NCBI RefSeq assembly: GCF_032854445.1
Contig: NC_088307.1
Span: forward strand, 24,129,953 to 24,193,952
Source: Liolophura sinensis
Lineage: Eukaryota > Mollusca > Polyplacophora > Chitonida > Chitonidae
Length of the DNA: 64,000 nucleotides
Direction of reading: 5' to 3'
The notes under the pieces are model-generated. The model was given only the letters and a program-made list of their open reading frames with translations, made no database searches and was not told the DNA's origin. Made by a program: the position numbers and the translations under genes. Below are positions 1-12,100 of the stretch, piece after piece (within the stretch, counting starts at the first letter, position 1; each line of letters starts with the position of its first letter).

Positions 1-153
1 ACTTTAATTCAAACATGGTTTTATTGGTCAAGGACTACATGTTGTCATCGTCTGGGAAAACCAGTTATAGCAGCTCTGCCAACAAATCTCTCCCCCACTG
101 CGCACCCCCATGCTCTCTGGATAGAGTATTTTATATCATTTCTGTGCTTTCAG

Positions 154-3100
154 GTGTGAATACCGCAGATATCCTCACGGCTTACATATCCGCAATTAGA
201 GCCCTCAGAGTGCTGGACCCAGCAGGTGTCATCCTGGAACTGGTCTGTGAGCCTGTCAGGAAGTACCTCAGGTGAGTCTGGTTGTCAGTTAACCTCAGAG
301 TGCTGGACCCAGCGGGTGTCATCCTGGAACTCGTCTGTGAGCCTGTCAGGAAGTACCTCAGGTGAGTCTGGTTGTCAGGTAACCTCAGAGTTCTGGTCCC
401 AGCAGGTGTCATTCTGGTACTGGCCTGTGAGGCTGTCAGGAAGTACCTCAGGCGAGTCTGGTTGTCAGGTAACCTGATGGTGCTGAACCACACAGGTGTC
501 ATCCTGGTACTGACCTGTGAGCCTGTCAGGAAGTACCTCAGGCGAGTCTGGTTGTCAGGTAACCTGATGGTGCTGAACCACACAGGTGTCATCCTGGTAC
601 TGGCCTGTGAGCCTGTCAGGAAGTACCTCAGGCGAGTCTGGTTGTCAGGTAACCTGAGGGTGCTGAACCCCACAGGTGTCATCCTGGTACTGGCCTGTGA
701 GCCTGTCAGGAAGTACCTCAGGTAGTCTGGTTGTCAGGTAACCTGAGGGTGCTGAACCCCACAGGTGTCATCCTGGTACTGGCCTGTGAGCCTGTTAGGT
801 TGTACCTCAGGCGAGTCTGGTTGTCAGGTAACCTGAGGGTGCTAAACCCCATAGGTGTCATTCTGGTACTGGCCTGTGAGCCTGTCAGGAAGTACCTCAG
901 GTGAGTCTGGTTGTCAGGTAACCTCAGAGTGCTGGACCCAGCGGGTGTCATCCTGGAACTCGTCTGTGAGCCTGTCAGGAAGTACCTCAGGTGAGTCTGG
1001 TTGTCAGGTAACCTCAGAGTTCTGGTCCCAGCAGGTGTCATTCTGGTACTGGCCTGTGAGGCTGTCAGGAAGTACCTCAGGCGAGTCTGGTTGTCAGGTA
1101 ACCTGAGGGTGCTGAACGACACAGGTGTCATCCTGGTACTGACCTGTGAGCCTGTCAGGAAGTACCTCAGGCGAGTCTGGTTGTCAGGTAACCTGATGGT
1201 GCTGAACCACACAGGTGTCATTCTGGTACTGGCCTGTGAGCCTGTCAGGAAGTACCTCAGGTGAGTCTGGTTGTCAGGTAACCTGAGGGTGCTGAACCCC
1301 ACAGGTGTCATCCTGGTACTGGCCTGTGAGCCTGTCAGGAAGTACCTCAGGTAGTCTGGTTGTCAGGTAACCTGAGGGTGCTGAACCCCACAGGTGTCAT
1401 CCTGGTACTGGCCTGTGAGCCTGTCAGGAAGTACCTCAGGGGAGTCTGGTTGTCAGGTAACCTCAGAGTTCTGGCCCCTTCTGGTGTTATCCTGGTACTG
1501 GCCTGTGAGCCTGTTAGGTAGTACCTCAGGTGAGTCTGGTTGTCAGGTAACCTCAGAGTTCTGGCCCCTTCTGGTGTCATCCTGGAACTGGTCTGTGAGG
1601 CTGTCAGGAAGTACCTCAGGTGAGTCTGGTTGTCAGGTAACCTGAGGGTGCTTAACGACACAGGTGTCATCCTGGTACTGGCCTGTGAGCCTGTTAGGTA
1701 GTACCTCAGGTGAGTCTGGTTGTCAGGTAACCTCAGATTGCTGAACCCCACAGGTGTCATCCTGGTACTGGTCTGTGAGCCTGTCAGGAAGTACCTCAGG
1801 TGAGTCTGGTTGTCAGGTAACCTCAGATTGCTGGACCCCACTGGTGTCATTCTGGTACTGGTCTGTGAGCCTGTCAGGAAGTACCTCAGGTGAGTCTGGT
1901 TGTCAGGTAACCTCAGATTGCTGAACCCCACAGGTGTCATCCTGGTACTGGTCTGTGAGCCTGTCAGGAAGTACCTCAGGTGAGTCTGGTTGTCAGGTAA
2001 CCTCAGATTGCTGGACCCCACTGGTGTCATCCTGGAACTGGTCTGTGAGCCTGTCAGGAAGTACCTCAGGTGAGTCTGGTTGTCAGGTAACCCCAGGATG
2101 CTGAACCCCACAGGTGTCATTCTGGTACTGGTCTGTGAGCCTGTCAGGAAGTACCTCAGATGAGTCTGGCTGAAACAGCTGAGAATGTTCATTACCAAAA
2201 AGTCTTCCTGGAGAAGTACATTTGTATATGCCCTGACTTGCATGATAAGCTGTTCACTACCAAAAAGTCTTCCTGGAGAAGTACATTTGTATATGCCCTG
2301 ACTTGCATGATAAGCTGTTCACTACCAAAAAGTCTTCCTGGAGAAGTACATTTGTATATGCCCTAACTTGCATGATAAGCTGTTCACTACCAAAAAGTCT
2401 TCCTGGAGAAGTACATTTGTATATGCCCTGACTTGCATGATAAGCTGTTCACTGCCAAAAAGTCTTCCTGGAGAAGTACATTTGTATATGCCCTGACTTG
2501 CATGATAAGCTGTTCACTACCAAAAAGTCTTTCTGGAGAAGTACATTTGTATATGCCCTGACTTGCATGATAAGCTGTTCACTACCAAAAAGTCTTCCTG
2601 GAGAAGTACATTTGTATATGCCCTGACTTGCATGATAAGCTGTTCACTACCAAAAAGTCTTCCCAGAGAAGTACATTTGTATATGCCCTGACTTGCATGA
2701 TAAGCTGTTCACTACCAAAAAGTCTTCCCAGAGAAGTACATTTGTATATGCCCTGACTTGCATGATAAGCTGTTCACTACCAAAAAGTCTTCCTGGAGAA
2801 GTACATTTGTATATGCCCTGACTTGCATGATAAGCTGTTCACTACCAAAAAGTCTTCCCAGAGAAGTACATTTGTATATGCCCTGACTTGCATGATAAGC
2901 TGTTCACTACCAAAAAGTCTTCCTGGAGAAGTACATTTGTATATGCCCTGACTTGCATGATAAGCTGTTCACTACCAAAAAGTCTTCCCAGAGAAGTACA
3001 TTTGTATATGCCCTGACTTGCATGATAAGCTGTTCACTACCAAAAAGTCTTCCTGGAGAAGTACATTTGTATATGCCCTGACTTGCATGATAAGCTGTTC

Positions 3101-6100
3101 ACTACCAAAAAGTCTTCCTGGAGAAGTACATTTGTATATGCCCTGACCCTGCATGATAAGCTGTTCACTACCAAAAAGTCTTCCTGGAGAAGTACATTTG
3201 TATGTGCCCTGTCTTGCATGATAAGCTGTTTTAAGAGTAGTAGAGTTTAAGATTGTTACTGGAGCCTTGATCCCAATGAGCAGTCAACAATTTCCTTTGG
3301 TTTTGTCTTCCTGGAGGTGTATTGGAGGCCCATTCAATATGATATACAACATAAGGCTTGATCTGAGATAACGTGCGTCACACATAGTTTGTCATGTTCT
3401 TCCTATAGCTTGCCGACATCGTTTTCCTCCAACTACGATTAGCGATTTTATAATGCGGTTAATGAATACAGCATTTCACTTGAATAACTGTATTTCACCT
3501 ACAGTCTGGTACATAAAAATACATGTTCAGAAGCAGCTAAAGCCTTAAAATGATCCGAAAACTTAAGTTTTACTGAAAGAAAAACTAATAAAACGTCACC
3601 GAAAACTGTTAAGTGGACCTATCAAAAGTGTAGGAATCAAACAGAATCAAACAAAATGTGTCACTTGGAACATGCTAAACTTAAGGTGAACTAGAGTGAT
3701 CAGTCAATCAGTTAACCCTGTATGGCCTGTCCTTTCTGAAAACCCATACAGAGATGCATGTACACTTTATGAATGAGTAAATTACGTATATGATCTGAAC
3801 GTTGTTTAGGTCTCGCTCGGACACGGTGAGATGCGTGGTGTCTAGTTTAACTGACGAAGGGAATAATGAGCTGTCTGATGAGCTTGTTAAGGGTCAGCCC
3901 CTGGTACTAGAGGACACGAGTAACAGTGATGATGAGGGGGAGGACTGGGAGAGCTGGATGCCTGACCCTGTGGATGCTGACAGTGGTGAGTATAGGGGAT
4001 GACCTCATCTGTAAAATGGGAGGAAGGGAAGGGGCTGTGGTCTAGTGCTAGAGGACAGGAGTAACAGTGATGATGAGGGGGAGGACTGGGAGAGCTGGAT
4101 GCCTGACCCTGTGGATGCTGACAGTGGTGAGTATAGGGGATGACCTCATCTGTAGAATGGGAGGAGGGGGAGGGGCTGTGGTCTAGTGATAGAGGACAGG
4201 AGTAACAGTGATGATGAGGGGGAGGACTGGGAGAGCTGGATGCCTGACCCTGTGGATGCTGACAGTGGTGAGTATAGGGGATGACCTCATCTGTAGAATG
4301 GGAGGAGGGGGAGGGGCTGTGGTCTTGTGCTAGAGGACAGGAGTAACAGTGATGATGAGGGGGAGGACTGGGAGAGCTGGATGCCTGACCCTGTGGATGC
4401 TGACAGTGGTGAGTATAGGAGATAACCTCACCTGTAGAATGGGAGGAGGGGGAGGGGTTGTGGTCTAGTGCTAGAGGACAGGAGTAACAGTGGTGATGAG
4501 GGGGAGGACTGGGAGAGCTGGATGCCTGACCCTGTGGATGCTGACAGTGGTGAGTATAGGGGATGACCTCATCTGTAGAATGGGAGGAGGGGGAGGGGCT
4601 GTGGTCTAGTGCTAGAGGACAGGAGTAACAGTGGTGATGAGGGGAGGACTGGGAGAGCTGGATGCCTGACCCTGTGGATGCTGACAGTGGTGAGTATAGG
4701 GGATAACCTCACCTGTAGAATGGGAGGAGGGGGAGGGGTTGTGGTCTAGTGCTAGAGGACACAAGTAACAGTGGTGATGAGGGGGAGGACTGGGAGAGCT
4801 GAATGCCTCACCCTATGGATGCTGACAGTGGTGAGTATAGGGGATAACCTCACCTGTAGAATGGGAGGAGGGGGAGGGGTTGTGGTCTAGTGCTAGAGGA
4901 CACAAGTAACAGTGGTGATGAGGGGGAGGACTGGGAGAGCTGAATGCCTCACCCTATGGATGCTGATGGTGGTTAGTATAGGAGATAACCTCACCTGTAG
5001 AATGGGAGGAGGGGGAGGGGTTGTGGTCTAGTGCTAGAGGACAGGAGTAACAGTGATGATGAGGCGGAGGACTGGGAAATCTGGATGCCTGACCCTGTGG
5101 ATTCTGACAGTGGTGAGTATAGGAGATAACCTCACCTGTAGAATGGGAGGAAGGGGAGGGGCTGTGGTCTAGTGCTAGAGGACAGGAGTAACAGTGGTGA
5201 TGAGGGGGAGGACTGGGAGAGCTGGATGCCTGACCCTTTGGATGCTGATGATGGTTAGTATAGGAGATAACCTCACCTGTGGAATGGGAGGAGGGGGAGG
5301 GGCTGTGGTCTAGTGCTAGAGGACAGGAGTAACAGTGGTGATGAGGGGGAGGACTGGGAGAGCTGGATGCCTGACCCTGTGGATGCTGACAGTGGTAATT
5401 ACCTGGAGATGTTTGTAAACTCCACCAAGCAGAATTTAGAGCCTTGCAAAATGTCATACTGTGTGTCCAGTGGCCTGTTCTTTAAAATTGTTCCAATTTT
5501 TTTTTACAGGACAACTTTCCTGTACTCTTGATGTCTGTGAAATCCAATCGCAGAGTTTGTATAGGGCCTTGGAAATCATGAAAAGCCTGGAAAATTAGGG
5601 GATTTTGTAGTTCAACTTTAAAACGACTTGACATTGAGACTACAGAACCAACCCAGGCAACTGTTCATAGTATCCTGACATTCTATTGGGAGAAATGTGT
5701 TCTCGAACAATTATCAAATTGCTTAGTATGCTAATTCGTAGAAGTGAAACAGAGTTAAATGAATTGAAATCATTTTACATTGCTCTAAGTGAGGATAAGT
5801 GTAGAATGTTTGTTGCAAGTTGCCAGGAAAATGTGAATTTTGGACCTGGAGAAGTCTTGAGAAAGTCAGGAAATACGCTTGATGTGTACCAACCTGTGGA
5901 TGTATTTCTATTGCATGGCATGTATCCAGACATCTTCTATCTCTGCACTGTAAACAAGCTCAGATGGATACAAACCAACACACCAAGCAAATTCACTAAG
6001 CAAAAAATATCTCTGGAGTTAGGGTATGTCTGAAGGTTTGCTCTTGCAACAGTGGAGTGGACCTCAGCTAATGAGATTGCAGGATCAAGTCCAGTGCAGG

Positions 6101-9100
6101 GAAATGCAGTTTAGTATGGATTTATGTTTTCTCCAGTAAGTTCATGGATCTTAGATGATAAATAATTTTGATGAATTGGTAGGGTTGTTTTAGGCTGGCC
6201 TAATCATTTCCTTACAGGAAAAGAAAGCGTAAAAAAGGGTGCAAATTTCAGCTTAATGAGCATGAAAAGTTGATGTGTACAAGTTGTCTTGAGTATTTTT
6301 TTTCCAGTTGTTCTTTAAAGAGAAAAGGACATTTGTAAATAATTTTTGTGAGGTAACTATACCTTTTGGTATATATTGCCATGAGTAATAATCTTTTTAA
6401 TAAGAATAAAACAAAAGTATGATTAAAATTCTGGTTGAACACCATTTTTAGGTTAAAAGATCAGATTTTAACCGCAAAGAAATTTATTACACAAGCCTTT
6501 CGCATCCTCACTTGGAACATAATTATACTCAGAAAATATATGCTCAGAGTTGGTTCCCAGATTCCCACTTTTACAAAAATAATTTTCAAATGCCCTTTTC
6601 TCTTTAAAGAAAAACTAAAAAGAAAACATTGAAGGCCATATTTGCAATAACTTTTCACACTCCTTTTATCTGAAGTATACACGATTTGTACGGTTTGCGC
6701 CGTACCACCTTATCCATTCCAGCTGACGCGTCCAAAAGTCATCGTGCCTCTGACATCATTAGCATGCTTGTGAATATCTATGGTAGCAAAGAGCTGTTTG
6801 TGAACGAGTACCGCACGCTCCTGGCCGACCGCATCCTGACGCAGTTCAACTACGAGACCGGGCGAGAAATTCGTTACCTGGAACTCCTCAAGTTGATGTT
6901 TGGAGACGCTCAGCTGCATTACTGCGAGGTGATGCTCAAGGATGTGGCTGATTCTCGGCGTATCAACGGACACATAACGGAGGAGAGGAAGAAACTCAAA
7001 CAGACAGATGAGGTATGTTAAGATTGGCGAGTCTACCGTGTAAGATTGTCTGAGATTGTCTAAGATTGACCACAGTAGTTATGGAAGTGTTATCAATGAT
7101 CCAAAGAAAAGGTCAGTTTGCAGTGAAATTTAGTGACAAACTTTGTCAGTGGTCGTCTTGGAAAGGACTCGCAATGCTGCGTTATGCGCATTTGCCGTAG
7201 TGACATATGTCTTCACAATGTGACGCCATGGGCGTTACACCAGGTGTACCTTACTGCTTCGTAAGAGGGGCTCCTGGCTATGGTTATTTATTTTATTTAT
7301 TTATTTGATTGATGTTTTACTTTCAAGACTATTTGAATTCAGGGGTTGAAATAACGCCTGTCTACCTGTCGGCGACAGGTCACTAAAAATTCACACGGCC
7401 TCTGACATTATAAGGTAGGCTTAATAAGTTTACAATCACATGTAAGTCAATATCCATACATGCCTATGTTTGTGAAGTTTGTATATTTTCTTGGCGTTCC
7501 TATAGTCAAATTGCTATTGCACTGGGTTAAGATGTCATTTAGTGGATTGGGCAGTCATCAATGAACGCTATCAATTCTGAGATCAGATGTACCTTCAACA
7601 TAGAAGAATGCGCGCTGGTTATCACAGCAGTGGCAAAATTAGATCTGCAAGAAGCACTTTTAATTTTTTCGCAAGGGTCCACAGCTATGACGAAACAAAC
7701 AGCATCAACAAGTGCCAGTCAACCTGAACTTGAACACAGTCAGCCTAAAGCAGGGAATTTATCAAAAATTGAAGTGTCATGCACGACTCAGGAGTCTCTC
7801 ACCATCGCATTTGTAATCGGTACGAGTTGCTGGGCACCATCACATAAATTAGATCTTCTTGAGTATAGCGTGAAACACCAGTCAGTTAATAAATAATAAA
7901 ATGTAAAGTTAATATTTATAGTCCTGCCCTCTTCCTATCCCCCAAAAGGGTACAGCTTTAGGGCAGCATTGCTAACTTTTCTAACTTGAGGACTGCGTGT
8001 GGGGTAAAGGGGAGCAACTCAAGACACACAAACATATATTAGCACACACAGACTGAATGCATTTTCTTGAAGGGGAAACGCATGGGTACACAAGTACGGA
8101 CTGAACTCCCGCATGTAAGTTTTGTTTTGAAGATCGACTGTGCAGAAGTCCCAGTCTCAACAGAAAATTGAATAAAAAGGAAAATGCAACTGAAACCAAA
8201 TATTCTTGTAACACGTTCAACTAATATTGTTTTACCAAGGTGGCAATGTTGACGGAAAATAATTTGGCCAAACTGAAATTATGTGTTCACAAAGCGCAAC
8301 AATGGCCATCTATAGTATTAGCACAGATTCTAGACTTTCTGAAAGTCAGACTGATGGGGACAGGTAGATACCTGTAGGTGACGGGTACAAAAAAAATCTA
8401 CATGTCTCTGTGACAGGCGGTTTTAAAAAAACATTTCTACCCCTGCACTTGTACTGTGGCAGCCAGCATTATGGTGGGAGGAACTGGCTAATGTTTGTGT
8501 GTGACATGTCAAAGGGATCTTGATCAAAGTTGTCCAGGAAGGTCCAGTGAGCCATGAATTTTACTGAGTCATTTTACCAGAGGTTATGTCAGAAATGTCA
8601 TATTTATTTGCTTTAAATTTGATATCAGCCCAGGTGGGTACCACGCCAGCATGGCACAATGACCCAATAACCAATGCAGTTGTTGTGACTTCCTCTCCAC
8701 CGGTACGTGAGAAAGTCTGCCTTGCAACCGTCCTGGGGATGGTCGTGGGTTTCCCCTGGGCTCTGCCCAATTTCCTCCCACTAAAAAGCTGGTCTCCGTC
8801 ATATAAATGAAATATATCTTGAGTACCGGTACAGTGTAAAAAACCAATCAAATAAATAAATCAATCATTCAGTCCATGACTGTCGGGTTCTACAGTACGT
8901 ATGTGTCCCACCCACAGGTTGGGGTGAATGCAATGATCCTGTCGGCTCAGTTCTGGCCATCATTCCGTGAGGAGAAGATAACTCTGCCCGCTGAGTTGCA
9001 GCAGGGACTGGAGGAGTACACCAAGCAGTATGAGGCTCTGAAGGGGAATCGTACTCTTTCCTGGAAACCTCACCTGGGTGAGATTTTATGATTCTCTATT

Positions 9101-12100
9101 TGCTGGTGTGGGTCTTAAATAACATACTTTTTATTTATTTATTTATTTATTTATTTGTAGTTCTTAACATGTAGAACAATTATAGAAAAACTTGGTTTTA
9201 CATCATTGGGGCCAAACATTATGAGGTTTGTTTAGAAATCCTATCGTGTAATTGAAACATTTAGTGGTGTGAAAAGAACATCTAGAACTCGTAGCCTAAC
9301 CGTTGATTTTACAAGTCTAAAAGGAAATACACACATCTCAGGTTATCGGTTGTTTGTAAGTGACCTAAAATTTCTCCCATGATTAAGTTGTGCAGGTCAG
9401 AGCTCTGTTGATCAGAGAAAGGTGTTTTGGGCTTTTTTGGAAGATAGGGTGATTTCCCACTAGAAATTCTAACACTAAAATATTATTTTACAACATTTAT
9501 TTGCCTCTATAATTAAACTTTTGGGGCAAAATTTTAGGTCATTTACGTTTAAACTGTGTTAGGGGGACTGTTGCATAGACGAGGGGGTTAGCATGGCAGG
9601 GCAGAGTAATGACCCAGGAGCCTCCCACTATTGTGGTCCCCATGAGTTCAAGTCTAGCTCATGCTGGCTTCCTCTTCAGCAGTTCGTGGGAAGCTCTGCC
9701 CCCCCAACCTGCAAATGGTCGTGGGTTTCACACAGTCTCTGCCAGGTTTTCTCCCACCATAATGCTGGCCGCTGTCATTTAAGTGAAATATTCTTCAGTA
9801 GAGCGAAAAAAGTAATCATATAAATAAATAAACTTTAGGCGATACTCTTGCAGCAGCCTGTGTGAATTTGTAGGGAAAAAATTCATAATTGACATTGGAG
9901 GTGTGTTGAATTCCACACTTAGAATTTTTAAAAATTCTTCCAGGATTGTTGAGTATAGACATTGAGCTGAAGGACAGAACTCTCAACTTTACAGTGTCCC
10001 CTCTTCATGCTGCTATCATCATGCAGTTCCAAAACCAAGGTATGTAAACAATGTGGGTGCTACCTTCATCTACCTGATGTGTAAACATGCAGCATTGATG
10101 TGGATATTTATTAAAGCAGAGACTTGGAAATAATGGGAAATTTAAGTAAAAACAGACGTAAATTTGGGATCGCAGATGACCCTCATGAAGTAATTAGCCC
10201 GTATTTAAACTTTAGATGTCAAAAGTTGGACTCACCAACTTACCAACAGAGCAGCATAAATTGTCACTGGTAAAAATAATGGAAACTTGTCAATTTGATA
10301 CCTACATGACAAACCGATAAATAAATTATGCTAGCAAAATAAAGTTTTAAATCTTAAAATTTTGGTTTCATTCTGCATAGTTCGATGGAGTGTGGAAGCT
10401 TTGAGTGGTGTTCTCCAGACTCCAGTGTCAGCATTGCGCCGGAAAATCACCTACTGGCAGAGCCAGGGATTACTAAGGGAGGAAACTCCGGATGTCTTTG
10501 TCCTGATAGAGGAGCACAAGGGACCTCAGCAGGAAGTTATCTTGGCAGATGAAGAAGAGACAGAGTCTGCAATGGCATCTGCACATGCTCAGCGAGAAGA
10601 ACAGTTCCAGGTAGAGATTGTTGTGAAAATACATGCATATCAAAAGTGTGAAAATTGTCTGAAAAATAATTTATTTGGTCTCAGGATCAGGAATCTACTT
10701 TAAACTTAAGACAGACTTGGCTTTATCTCTAAAACACTTTACTGCATTAATATTGTGACCTACCTTAGTAGTTATTATTTTAATACTTAATTGTTGTCTT
10801 AGACACAAGTGACAAAATTGAAAAGTAGGGTTTAACTTCAAATACGTTCAGGAATAATAAGTTAAGACTAACTCAAGAAGATACAGGAGGCTACAATGAT
10901 GGATACTTATGAGTGGTCAAGTACTGGTCAGTCAAGTGTCAGTTGTCAGTGACTGAGTGGGGCTTCATGCCTGGGTGGGACTTCATGCCTGGGTGGGGCT
11001 TCATGCCTGGGTGGGACTTCATGCCAGGGTGGGGCTTCAGGCCTGAGCTGGACTTCATTCCTGTGCTGGACTTCATGCCGGGGTGGGACTTCCTTCCTGA
11101 GTGGGGCTTCATGCCTGGGTGGGGCTTCATGCCTGGGAGGGACTTCATTCCTGGGTGGGGCATCATGCCTGGGTGGGGCTTCATGCCTGAGTGGTACTTC
11201 ATGCCAGGGTGGGACTTCATGCCTGAGTGGGGCTTCAGGCCTGAGCTGGACTTCAGGCCTGTGCTGGATTTCTTGCCTGAGCTGGACTTCATGCCTGGGA
11301 GGGGCTTCTTTCCTGAGTGGGGCTTCATGCCTAGGTGGGGCTTCATGCTTGGGTAGGGTATCATGCTTGGGTGGGGCTTCACGCCTGGGTAGGACATCAT
11401 GCCTGGGTAATGCATCGTGCATGGGGTTTAATGCCAGGGTGGAGTTTCCTGCCTGAGTGGGCTTCATGCCAGGGTGGGGTTTCATGCCTGAGTGGGGCTT
11501 CATGCCTTGGTGAGGCGTCATGCCTGGTCGCTTCAGCATTAATGCAAGCCAGTTGTATAGTTATTCCTCCATTTGGACTGATTAAAGGACAACACAGCAC
11601 CTGGCTAAAACATATTTCATTCAAAAGCAGGATGGTCAAGCTTTCTAAAAAGTATCACACTTTATTATTTTAATGAGATTTCACCGAATAGCATGTAGAA
11701 CAAAATGACAATGCTGCACAAATGGCTGGTGTGAATCGAGGCAACCATCTTGAGAATTTTATCCAATCAGGTTTCCGTGGCACAGGCTGTGACCTATGAT
11801 TCACCCATTCACTCCATGAAGTGACTTATCGAAACACACAACTACTCTATAAGACATCGTTTTGGAGATCGTTTACAATGATTTATTTACGTGCAGCCGA
11901 AGGGCCATTTCACACAGTGGTCTGTACCATTTTTGGACCACCACAGACATAAAATAAGTTGATTTACAAGATGTGGTAATATTCAATGACGGTATCGCAA
12001 ATTAGGTCAGACAGTAGCATACCATCTCGGCCCAAAACGCATTCCTCTCCCGAAGAGACCTCAAATTATGCAAATATACTTTTTGTCGTTCATGTTAGCG

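Noticed and set aside
182-2243. Long minus-strand frames (up to 298 codons) over the first array
   Set aside because: They are the complement of a 90-bp repeat whose period is a multiple of three; the sense strand encodes the ANAPC2 exon.
209-5400. CRISPR-like regular repeats
   Set aside because: Units are contiguous without unique spacers and include exon sequence; the genome is animal.
7561-7896. 111-codon frame in an ANAPC2 intron
   Set aside because: Its end (VKHQSVNK) is a SINE tail and no family is recognised.
10913-11540. 147-197 codon frames with MPGWGF or HPGMKP repeats
   Set aside because: Products of an 18-bp intronic minisatellite with no start, splice or family support.
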